Assembly (NCBI GenBank): GCA_037179385.1
Contig: CM074179.1
Span: 9,734,001 to 9,798,000, forward strand
Reading direction: 5' to 3'
DNA: 64,000 bases
Origin: Holothuria scabra
Lineage: Eukaryota; Echinodermata; Holothuroidea; Aspidochirotida; Holothuriidae
The notes under the pieces are model-generated. The model was not told the origin of the DNA and made no database searches. It saw only the letters and a list, made by a program, of their open reading frames with translations. The position numbers and the translations under genes were made by a program. Shown here piece by piece: positions 38,567-48,453 of the stretch. Numbering within the stretch: position 1 is the first letter of the stretch; every line of letters starts with the position of its first letter.

Positions 38567-39605
38567 CTGTAGGGCCTACCGAACGTACTCAGCGAAGGTC
38601 TCCAAACGCCAGGCCTCGGAACCAGTAATTTACGCTTAAAAAGAGAAAATAAAACCCGGGAATATAGGATTTCTTCATTTATTTAAAAATAAAAAAATAC
38701 TGATTAGGAGGCCTTTTGCAGTTCCTTTTTAGCCCTTGGGTTAACTTTAATTTCACTTCCCAGCAGAAACAGTACATCACTTAATGGAGCCATCTCGTTA
38801 CCGATCGATCGTGTGCATCTTCGAAGTCACGTGATGAACTTTTTTGAAGAGCTCAACATTCTTTTACGGACAGTTATGGACGCACCTTACAAATCTATGA
38901 ACGTACATAAAAATTCTACGATTGTGCATACACAGTCTACGTAAGGAGTTTCCAAACCCGGGAAAGGTATAATAACTATGATCTCATCGAGGTATCATGG
39001 AATATCAAGGAATCATGGCACCAATTCCTGAAGAAGTCCTTTTATGATATCACATTTATGGGATGATCCAAGAGAACAAGTCATCTTCATCAGTCTTAGA
39101 CTACATAACTGTGTTACCTTTTGTTAAGATTTTTTCTAAGGAAGTAGGACTTTGTTTAAAGCACATATAAGTGGTAAGTAGACCCGATTTCGTTTTTCCC
39201 CTAATGTAAGTGTAACCTCCTTATGAATTAGTTTTCAACTATGAATTTGTGGTGCATTTTTGACAACGATTAGCGTTCAACTTTTCAGCTTGTAACCTGT
39301 GGAACTCTCAAGGGACTAAAGTTCTGAGGTAATTTCTATCCCCAGATTTTCTCCTACAAAAAGATTTGCGAGAAAATTTAAAAGTTTTCTCAATTGAAAG
39401 AATATTTGGGGAAGTTATCAAAGGCGTGTTTGCTGTCGGAAAACGGAACCTTCTTTTTTAAAATGTACCTTTTAAGAACAAGAGTTAGTATATATTCAGG
39501 ACTTCAGTTTTTCTTCTATTTGGGTAACAGAGAAACATATGCCTCCGTATGACGTACGCCTGGTGGAGTTCAAATCTTACGCTATGTCTGTTTTGGACAA
39601 GACTT

Positions 39606-40025
39606 AAGTCCAAGTCACACTGTAGCGACATCGGATCGGATTTCATTTCGATTTTTTTTTTAGTTTTAATTAATATCTCCTACTTCTTTGATCGAAAAGA
39701 AACAAAAACAAATTGCCAACCTGTACAGATATATGGATTTTATCGCAGGACTTGGAAATTATAAGTCATACCTACTATTCCGTGACGTCACATCAGCAGA
39801 CAGCTTTTATCGGATACGTGTTAACCGATAAAAGTTATCTGTGAATGTGACGTCACAATATAAGTAGTTTATATTTCATTTCGGTGTTCCTCTCATAACG
39901 ATCATATATTTTCATGGGATCGCAAATTTTGGTTCTTTCCAAAAATGGACAGAGGAGATTTAACTAAAACTCACGAAAATCGGAGAGTAATGCAATCCGA
40001 TATCGCTGCAGTGTGACTTGGGCTT
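39606..40025. mobile_element. Palindromic fold-back MITE, 420 bp
   Basis: Termini AAGTCCAAGTCACACTGTAG and (reversed) AAGCCCAAGTCACACTGCAG face each other. The centre is a second hairpin: gtgacgtcac at 39782 pairs with gtgacgtcac ending at 39856, around CTTTTATCGG/CCGATAAAAG. Almost the whole element can fold on itself. A related ATCCGATAACGCTGTGTGAC piece follows near 40090. Non-coding. Confidence 0.65.
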
Positions 40026-41499
40026 GGGTGTTATCTAAACGAAACGTAGCGTAAAATTTGAACACGATCCGGGGTACGGGATACGATCCGATAACGCTGT
40101 GTGACTTGGCATTAAGCGTTGGTTTTGACAGGTACCAAGGAACGCTTCTTATTTAATATTACCCAGCCTTGTTCGTAATGATGCACGGATGTTTTGTTCT
40201 AGCTTCATTTCTACACGTCACCTGCACAAACAGGTTTCAACGCTAAAGCTTGGTATGTAGCATATTACGCAACATTGGGCATGCAATTGGCGAGACTTAG
40301 TCGCGGCGCTTCGGGAGACATTAGGTTCATTTCCCGCCATATTTTTCCTTGTCCCCAGTTAACCTAGTTGAACCCCTTTTCTCGAAATGCACATATGGAA
40401 CTTTTATGAAAATCTATAGGTGGGCAACATCTGGTCTTCATATGAAATTTGTTTATGGATTTAAAAAAAAAATGGACAAAATCTGGTTTAAACTTGAAAT
40501 GTCCAAATGAATACATGGCCCATATAAGATTTGTTATGGCTTAAATTCTATATGGAAAAGCATATCAATTTGTTTCAAAACACTTCCCTGCTAAACTGTT
40601 ATGCGACGTCTATGTAAAATTCATACAGACGCTCAACCCGCATATCTGATTGGACGTTGGGCGTGGCCAATTTTTCCGCAATCCACTGCACACGTACACT
40701 CGTTCGTTGAACGCACAACGAGCACGCTTGGTTTTGTCTGCAGTGGCGCGAAAGTTGAAGTTGCTTACAAATGTTTATACGTTATTTTGTACGCAATCCC
40801 CTCCCCCCCCCCAGGGAGGGGGTATTGAAAATTGGAAAACAAAGGTAACCATTGGAAAGTTTACGTAATACGCAGTCCAGCGATGCATCAACGTCGACAG
40901 TCCGTGCTTGTTTGTACAAACAACATTAGGTTAAAAGTTAACTGCTTTTGCTTACAATGCAAAGATATGCCTTCGAAATCTGTCCTGTTAGTATTATGGA
41001 GTTATTTTGATATCATTCGAAAGATGAAACATAGTGTCAAGCTAAACTGAATGAACATCATTCCGAATTTTAGGAAGGAACAGATCACTGACGATCGAAA
41101 CTTGTAACTGTAATGTTTTCCACAGAGCCCGCCTTCGCTGTGTGGGGTTCGCTAGCACACGCTCTATAGGGTGAAGAAACAAACAAACAAAAAAAAAAAA
41201 AAAAAAAACAAAAAAAAAAAAAAAACTGATATTGTCAAAATGAATATGTGCTTAAAAATTTGTGGAAAATCACACGACGTTTCTAATATGAACCCTCCAT
41301 CAGGTGGCAAAACCAAACTGATCAACTAACAGTGAGAGTGGACAAACAAAGGGCATATCCGATCCGGTCCGAATAAAACAAATCCAGACGAAAGAGTATG
41401 TTTGAAAAAACGAATGTGACTAGAGAGACACAAAACCCATATCAATTTAAAAAGCCCTTCGTTTCGGGCTTCCTCCCCAAAAACTCCCTCTAGTGACAC
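40026..41499. other. No gene seen; repeat fragments
   Basis: A stretch at about 40380-40600 rich in catatgg/ccatataag words looks like a decayed copy of the satellite-carrying element at 42644 and 48454. Around 40640-40800 a CpG-richer patch could be a promoter, which is unproven. A-runs lie near 41190-41225. Confidence 0.35.
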
Positions 41500-41683
41500 C
41501 CCTGATACCTTTACATGTAACCGTCAAATGTGTTATACATGCCAATTTTCTTCAACATTACAGGCTGTAACGGTAATAGCTTTATTGTCAATCAACGTTT
41601 TTCATGCATTTCCTCTAATGTAGTTTACATTTTAGCTTGTGGGAGTTGTTGCTCATTTTATGGGGGAGAGACGAAGCTTAACC
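41500..41683 (+). pseudogene. Penelope-like element, GIY-YIG endonuclease fragment
   Basis: Plus-strand reading, with one frame break: a Cys-rich segment (TCNRQMCYTC) and then SCISSNVVYILACGSCCSFY and GGETK. The order Cys...VVYIL.C..C...Y.GET is the Cys-rich linker plus the start of the GIY-YIG nuclease that ends Penelope-like polyproteins, which nicks the target site. The fragment is cut off where the hAT-like element begins at 41684. It may be a relative of the element at 62387. Confidence 0.55.
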
Positions 41684-41905
41684 CAGTGACGTGGCCAGGA
41701 TGGGATTTTTGGGGGGCCAAGGTAACAAGTGGGGGGCCTTGTACCTCCAAGGGTCAGGCACGGCAAGACTTTCTAAGCGGAGCGCCACCATCAGTTGGCG
41801 TGGAGTGTACAAGAAAATTTTGGGCTTAAAAACCCCTCCAGATGGCCGGAAACGGCACTTCCTATGTGTTTTAAGCTGGATGTACCCCGCCGAGAAACTT
41901 TCTTT
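41684..41905 (+). mobile_element. hAT-like element remnant, copy B
   Basis: Starts CAGTGACGTGGCCAGGATGG, followed by a T-run and G-run, and shares ordered blocks with 3950-4175 (ccaccatcag; gccggaaa). It appears to have inserted into the Penelope fragment. The far end is not defined. Confidence 0.55.
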
Positions 41906-43311
41906 GCGTTAGATTTCCTAGATGCAAAATGGTGCAAAGTTCGGCAAGACTTTGAACTAATTATAGGCCTAAGTTTTAGGATTTTTCCTTTTGGGGGAGC
42001 ATGAAAAATATTAAAATATTTTAAGTTTTTGTAGAGATTTTACAAAAGACATACATACTACCGAAGAAACAATGTGCAAAATGTTGCAGTATTTGTTCAT
42101 CGGTACATTACGTAGTCAAAATTAAAATACTACGAATAAATCTCTCAAAATAATTGAACGGCAAAGATTGAAGAATGTTATCACTTACATTGTTGGTGGA
42201 AATCGAACTGGTTTTTTAAGAATCGTTTTATAGGAGAAGATATCCGCTTTCCATCCGTTATCCATGTGATCATTTTTACTTCATTACAATCTGTGAGTTT
42301 TTGTGGGCTTTTTTAGAAGAATCTTAGGTTTACACATGTAAACAGCTATTGAATTCACCACAGTGTACCATTTGACGAAAGAAATGGGCCGCCACGTTTC
42401 ATAACAACACATATGACTTGTCCACAAATTACGCAATGAAACGTAACTTTTTTGCCCAAGTAGTATTACCTACTATTACCAAATAATGTTAATTTTAACC
42501 AACTTTCCGAGTAAGACCTGGGTGAGAAATATATAATGCCATTTTATTGGTCAAATCGTTAACCCAACCATTAGGTGAGGCAATAAAAATTCCCAATGTT
42601 GGCTTGCCTTGATTTAATAAAAAAGAATTAATTAAACTGTTTTCCCATGCTCAAAATCCGTTTACGCACCACATATGGAAATTTATATCTGGTCCATGTC
42701 TGGTCCAGCTACTGGATTTGTATCTGGCATAAAAAAAACTGGGCAGATAAAACCTGATGTAACATAGAGAAATATATGTCGAATATGAGCTTTGTGGTGG
42801 CTTAAATTTAATATGAGACAAATATGGTTCATGTATGGAAGATCCATATATGGGACATATATGGAAAATTAATCTGGCTTTTACAAACATTAGGGTGGAT
42901 ATATCATGATTTTAACATAAACTTATGGCCAATATAGCATTTGATATGGCTCAAATTGTATATGGGATAGATAAAGTGCAAATACTTCCCATATAGGGAT
43001 TTTATAACCAGGCCATATCTGGACCACATTTACATCGTTGGTTTGCTTTAAAGTACTTACTACGCCAACAGTGGAAAGTCATTTGCATATTAGCATAAAA
43101 TGGCTTGATAATAGGAAAATCGTATAGATGTTACGATTTTGGAATGCTAATATTTATTCAGCTTCCAAAAAGGTCTTTGTTTGGGACAGGTACAAAATTT
43201 AAACCAAAAAGTATTGATATGGCCATATAAAAGGTTATGCGTGTACCTGGCATGGTATTTAAATCAGTTGTATCCGGCTTGATTTGTCCATACAAACCTT
43301 TATCTGCATAT

Positions 43312-43420
43312 CTGGAAAAAAACATTTCGTCAAGTTTTACCTGGCTTGATATGGCCATATAAAATTTACTTATATGGCCATATCAAGCCAGGTAAAACTT
43401 GACGAAATGTTTTTTTCCAG
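43312..43420. repeat. Perfect 50-bp inverted repeat with 9-base loop
   Basis: Arms 43312-43361 and 43371-43420 are exact reverse complements (50 of 50), separated by AAATTTACT. The arms begin CTGGAAAAAAACATTTCG and end GATATGGCCATATA. It lies inside the copy B satellite array, and the outer halves are standard array units in opposite orientations. Confidence 0.97.
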
Positions 43421-43845
43421 AACTGGCATATCATCAAGTTGTATCTGGCTTGTTATGGCCGTATAAAACTTTATTTACTTATTTTGAAAAACCTTTTATC
43501 TAGTTATATCTGGCTTGATATAGCCATACAAAACTTTATATTCGGATATCTGGAGTGGCATCTCAACAAGTTGTATCTGGCTTGATACGGCCATATAAAA
43601 CTTTATTTACATAATCTGGACTGGCATTACATCAACTTATATCTGTCTTGATACGGCCATATAAAACTATTTTCATATCAGGAAAGGCATTTCACCAAGT
43701 TATATGACGCATGATATGACCATATAAAACTTTTTACAAATATATTTATATATCGGGACTGGCATTTGATGAACTTATATCTGCCTCCATATGGTCATAT
43801 AAAACTTTATTTACATAATCTAGACTGGCTTTTCATCAAAGGTAT

Positions 43846-44187
43846 TGTAGCGTGGCCGGAACGGGTCGCAAAAATGAGCAAGACAGGTGAGTTCGGAAAG
43901 GGAGTGGAGATAACGGTACACACGGTTTAGAAAAACATACCAGAGTCCGTTGGGTTTGAGTTTGCTCCAGATAACATATATTTACGACAACGAAACATAG
44001 CATGATACTCCACATAGAGCGTCCACTCCTGACGACAACCACACCAAGACTGACTAACCCAAGAAGATAACAATTCTAACAGACTGGACAACGAAAGAGA
44101 TTTAAGTAATATTACACAACTAATTACCCTAACAGAAACAACAGAATTCCCTAAATCTAACATAATATTAACCTTTCAACTCTTACA
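43846..44187. mobile_element. Solo LTR, 342 bp, with 4-bp target duplication
   Basis: Starts TGTAGCGTGGCCGGAACG and ends CTTTCAACTCTTACA (TG...CA), flanked by GTAT at 43842-43845 and 44188-44191. Removing it and one GTAT restores an uninterrupted satellite unit, which proves the insertion. TG..CA ends and a short duplication fit an LTR retrotransposon, perhaps Ty3/Gypsy-like, left as a solo LTR by recombination. Open frames inside are spurious. Confidence 0.88.
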
Positions 44188-44260
44188 GTATATCTGGCTT
44201 AATGTATCAAGGTACATGCAGAGGGTTTTATATATTTCAAACGGCCATACAAAACTTTTT

Positions 44261-46538
44261 AAAAGCCACAGTAAAGATATAAGACAGATGCAAATTTTTA
44301 GAAAGAATTCCCAATCATTTGAGTGTTTACAAAGGATTTGACGCTGTAATATCCAAGTGACCCTCAAGTAGATTTTTAGCTTTTTAGCTGTACGAACTGT
44401 GGCGTAGGTTACATTTTTTTTTTGTTCTTTTTTTGTTTTTTTGTTCAGAACATTTTCGAGGACTCTGGTTTACGGATGTCAAGATATCGGCATGCTGGTT
44501 ATGTATAAAAAGAAGAAATGAAGATTTTCAACCAAGAAAAAGTTAGAATAATGTTGGTTGTTAGGTGGAAAATTTGATTATATTCTTTAAAGTAGGCAAA
44601 TAATTTAAGAACAATTCATCAAATATTGACGTGAAAAGGCTGGTGAGTGCCCAAAGGTTTGAAGGTAAAGAGTTGGAGATTGAGATTTGTCTACTGGACC
44701 TTGACTTTTTCTGTTCAAATGGTGGGGTCAGAGACTCTCTTTATGAAACAAAGACGTACCAATCATATGAAGAAGTCTTATTTACATCGGTGTGCTGCAA
44801 GAAAGAAGATAAAGCCCTCTATGCACTCTTGGGAACAATGTTTTTATGGGCAGTAAATGATTCTTCATATAAAAAATTCTAGTCTGACTGCTTGATAAAT
44901 GAGTATCAGCGATGCATTCTCAAAACACCGATGAAAATACATACATTTTACCTTATCTCCATGACTTCATCAAACTTTCAATGTTAGCTGTCTTGGAGAT
45001 ATAAGGATATTTACACCTTGTTCGGTTTAAGTTAGGCTTCGCCACTGAGAAGGTGGAGGAGGTGACCCCCAAAATAAAAACGTGAGCAGCTTTAATTGGA
45101 AAATTTAATCTCCAATTGTATTTTCCTTAAAATTGTTTCGAAACAGTGTCTCAACCTTTAGGCCAGTAGATTTTATAACATTTCTTAGCTTATATGTTGA
45201 GCTTTCAAACTAACATAAGTGGTAATTACCAGAAACTTTATCAATTCTGGAGGAAAATAGTGTTATACGATCATAGAGAGACTCTCATTAGACAAAAAAA
45301 GTCTACAAGCATCAATTACAGCTTTGATTCTAGGTTTGATTTTCCCCGTTGCATTCAGACATTTAGAGGATCCAAAAATGGTTTTAAATGACAACTCAAT
45401 AGATATCTAAATTCATCCATAACTCCATCTTCGAGACAAATTAAGATCTATGAAAAGCTACAGGGAGGATGTTTTTATGGGAATAAAAACCTCACGTGCG
45501 GATACCAACAAAATGCAATTTGTAGAGTTAAGTTAGAAAAGCTAATTCCGTTAATGTTGCTGATACTAAATTAATTTTTCGGTAAAGACAGAACAAGAGT
45601 AACAGACTCTAACGTAATGATCATACTGCTGCTTGCAAGAAGGATCCATGCCATAATAAGATGCTGTTCAAATTATATAACTTTGACATTATGTCAATAA
45701 CCAACGTTTTGATGGCTTTACACATGCGCCCTTCCTCCAAATCGTCGGAATAAACAAACCAATCTTGCACCTTGCATAGGTAGTCAAAAATTTGAGTTTA
45801 CATCAAATTTTGTTAAATCATTCTTACTTAATGCATGCAACACATAAGATAGCATATAAGGTGTGGTTTTCTGCAGTAGATTGTGTCAGGATAAACAAAC
45901 TAATCTTGCACCTTCAACGCACTTTCCTAAGTTTGAATGTACATGAAAATAACGTGCAATCATTCTATCTTAATCTATCTATAACATGAAGGGGATATGA
46001 GGTTTAATTTGTGCAGTGAATTGTGACTAGATTGTCTTTGTGGTGCACCAACTTGCATTTTAACCTGTCCTGGTAGAGCTTTGATCTCTATTTTCGTTCC
46101 AGTTGGCTAGCGACTTAGATAGTTGTATGCTCGTACTGTCGAAACAAGGGAACGCCTTTCTCTCTATGTGGGTCGCTGTGTTCTTTAATTCCATGAGGCA
46201 ACGTATTAACGAACTCGCTTGTTGCATGAGTTCCGTGCAGTTTCAGAAAGGCATATGTCGTTCTGTTGACCTGCATATAGTTCCCATTAAATCAGTTCTA
46301 AAATCCGTCACATTTTATGCCTTTTTCACCTTCAGTAGCAAAAAGCGTGGTACGTTTATCATATTTTCCTTTTCGAAATGAGCATCACCAAAGAAGTCTT
46401 CAAATGACTTATTTCATTGGAGTGCTTTACGATTTTTTAAAGTCATTGTTGGATTTATTTGTTGATGAAGCTGAAAAGACTTCAACAGGTATAGATCACA
46501 GTTTTGCAAAAGGGTCTCTGAGATGAGAAATTCAATAC
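44261..46538. other. No gene seen
   Basis: AT-rich. A plus-strand open frame (44631-44882, with GKELEIEICLLDLDFF) is mildly coding-like but has neither a proper start nor splice borders. Confidence 0.4.
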
Positions 46539-47178
46539 CTGTATTATTCGATTTTGAGTTATATTCCAGCTAGGCACAGCCACCCGTGATCCGTTTTGTT
46601 GGATAAATGCACTAACCTTGTAATGTAGTCCCACTGGCTTGAAAGCTCCAAATTTATGTTCAAAGTAATAGTCTTTCTTGTAGCATCTAAATGGTAGACA
46701 GATCTGAACTTTTACATTTAAGTGCTTTAGTCTTATTTTTCCACCAGGACAGTCAAAACGTATTTTCATAGTTCCATACACTCTAAAATCAAAAGAGTGA
46801 ACTTAGTCACTCTTTGATCGAGTGAAAAGTATAAATTCACTCCATAAGAGTGATAATTCACTCCAAGAGGAGTGAAGTTCCCTCCAAAAAAAACTCTTGA
46901 TGGAGTGCCCACAGCGATCGCTCTTCAAAAAAGAGCGATCATTGCAGGCACTCGTGGAAGAGTGAATTTTCCCTCTTCCGCTAGTGAATTTCACTATTTT
47001 TGGAGCGAACTTCACTCTTTTTGGAGGGAACTTCACTCCTCTTGGAGTGAATTATCACTCTAATGGAGTGAATTTACACTTTTCTCTCGATCAAAGAGCG
47101 ACTAAGTTCACTCTTTTGATTTTAGAGTGTAGCCATGCGTAATTATTTGTGTTCTTATGGCTATGATCGAATGGTAAA
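46539..47178 (-). pseudogene. Candidate exon interrupted by a MITE
   Basis: The minus strand shows an acceptor (ctaactacag) before 47178 and a donor (CAG|GTATTG) after 46539. Removing the MITE at 46779-47129 and one TA leaves 287 bases open in a single frame, about 95 codons, including GYGTMKIRFDCPGGKIRLK, then CYKKDYYFEHKFGAFKP and NGSRVAVPSWNITQNRIIQ. With the MITE present the frame is lost. The protein family is not recognised and partner exons were not found. Confidence 0.35.
46779..47129. mobile_element. MITE with long terminal inverted repeats and TA duplication, 351 bp
   Basis: Starts CACTCTAAAATCAAAAGAGT and ends with its reverse complement, flanked by TA (46777-46778, 47130-47131). 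The TIRs run about 100 bases and consist largely of GGAGTGAA/TTCACTCC words. A central GAGCGATC palindrome (about 46912-46943) makes most of the element self-complementary. TA duplication suggests Tc1/mariner-type mobilisation. Non-coding. Confidence 0.88.
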
Positions 47179-47798
47179 CTGTAGTTAGCATTGATCATAA
47201 CTAAGTGGAATAAACGTCATATACACTTTTTGCTTTAAGATCAGGTCCGGTCCTACATTTTATTTATTGATATGGAACATTTTTTTCATACCGAAAAAAG
47301 TGCGATTCCCTAATCGAAAAGCTTCCCATAGAACATTAAACAAAGTGAAAATGGAAACTTGGCCTTCAAACTATAGTTCACTAACTAACCAAACTTAAAC
47401 TGACCGTCGACTAGTTAGTGTGAAGAGCCAAATCCCGATCCAAGTCTGGAGTCCCACTCCTTTGACTTAAGTCACATAACCCTAAGCTGCTTGACCTGGT
47501 CGCTGGATAACGCAGAAAAGCCTGTTCTCCATTTTGGCTTGATCACACATTGGATCAAGGCCGAAAAGAGATTCGAGACTCGAGTCAAATTCAACTCATA
47601 TGAAAATGCCTATAATGAACACTTTATTGTTTCCAAAGTTGGGGGGATGTTAATCTTTCCGGGAGATGTTAATCTTTCTCTTCACTTAACATGACATTTT
47701 CGTCATTTTGAAGGATATCGCAAAGTCTTTGTAATGATTTTGCGAACTATTTTTTGAGGCGGCTTGTCGGTGTGTTGCTTACACACTGAAGTATTTGC

Positions 47799-47996
47799 TT
47801 GGATAATGTTTGCTGCAATGGAAGTTCGTGTGCGTTGCCAGAGAGGGTCATGGAAGAAACCTTATGTTGTGATGGCAACTTTGCCTTCCGCACCGAAACA
47901 AACAACACGGATTTGTTTTGTTTTGATTCTAGGCTACCTTGCGACCAAGACTACGCTAAAACGTGTAAATGTCTGCTTGCATTTTGTTTTCTTTAA
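47799..47996 (+). CDS. Cysteine-rich open frame, possible extracellular exon
   Basis: 65 codons with nine Cys: DNVCCNGSSCALPERV, then TLCCDGNF, LFCFDSRLPCDQDY and KTCKCLLAFC. An in-frame stop lies just upstream and splice borders are weak (possible acceptor ctgaag, possible donor GTAAAT at 47965). The dense, paired Cys resemble disulfide-rich secreted domains. It could be chance. Confidence 0.22.
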   Translation: MDNVCCNGSSCALPERVMEETLCCDGNFAFRTETNNTDLFCFDSRLPCDQDYAKTCKCLLAFCFL

Positions 47997-48405
47997 ATGG
48001 TTTCTCATTCGATTATCGCAAGAAGTTAGGCTGCCCAAGCCCCCCCTAGCTAGGCTATTTATCAGTTAAGATAATTTTGCAGTCCGGTAACCTAATTCAT
48101 TCACTAAGAGTCGATGTATATGACGCTTTTGTTTGTAAACACGATATCTCAAGAAGGGCCAGAGTGGCTTATCTAATATTTGTTGGGTGAATTTGCCCTT
48201 TTGAGTAGATTATCCCTTTCAGTTTTTGGGGAGGGTAATGGTCAATTGAGGTCAACAGAGGTCAAATTCAAAATTTTTAAAGAACCTTGGGAATTTCTTG
48301 TAAACACGATATCTCACGTTGGGCAATTGTGAGGAATCACATACTTAGCACAAACATTGTTCATGCCAAGTAGAAGGGCCCTAATGTTTTAATTGAGATC
48401 AAAGG
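47997..48405. other. No gene seen
   Basis: Contains two similar stretches (ttgtaaacacgatatctca at about 48134 and 48299), a small degenerate duplication. Confidence 0.4.
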
Positions 48406-48453
48406 TCATTTGGGGTCACAAGGAATAAAATTATCCAGCAGTGTACTTGTTAA

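Larger units (their letters stand above)
42644..44260 (-). mobile_element. Satellite-carrying TTAA-type element, copy B (truncated)
   Basis: In reverse orientation it has the same order as 48454-50653: a degenerate terminus (CCCATGCTCAAAATCC), a catatggtcc-rich zone to about 43030, a unique middle (sharing AAGTCATTTGCATAT and CAGGTAC...TTTAAACCAAAA with copy A), then the tandem ATATGGCCATAT units. The array resumes after a solo LTR (43846-44187) and stops near 44260 with no second terminus. No coding capacity. Confidence 0.75.
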
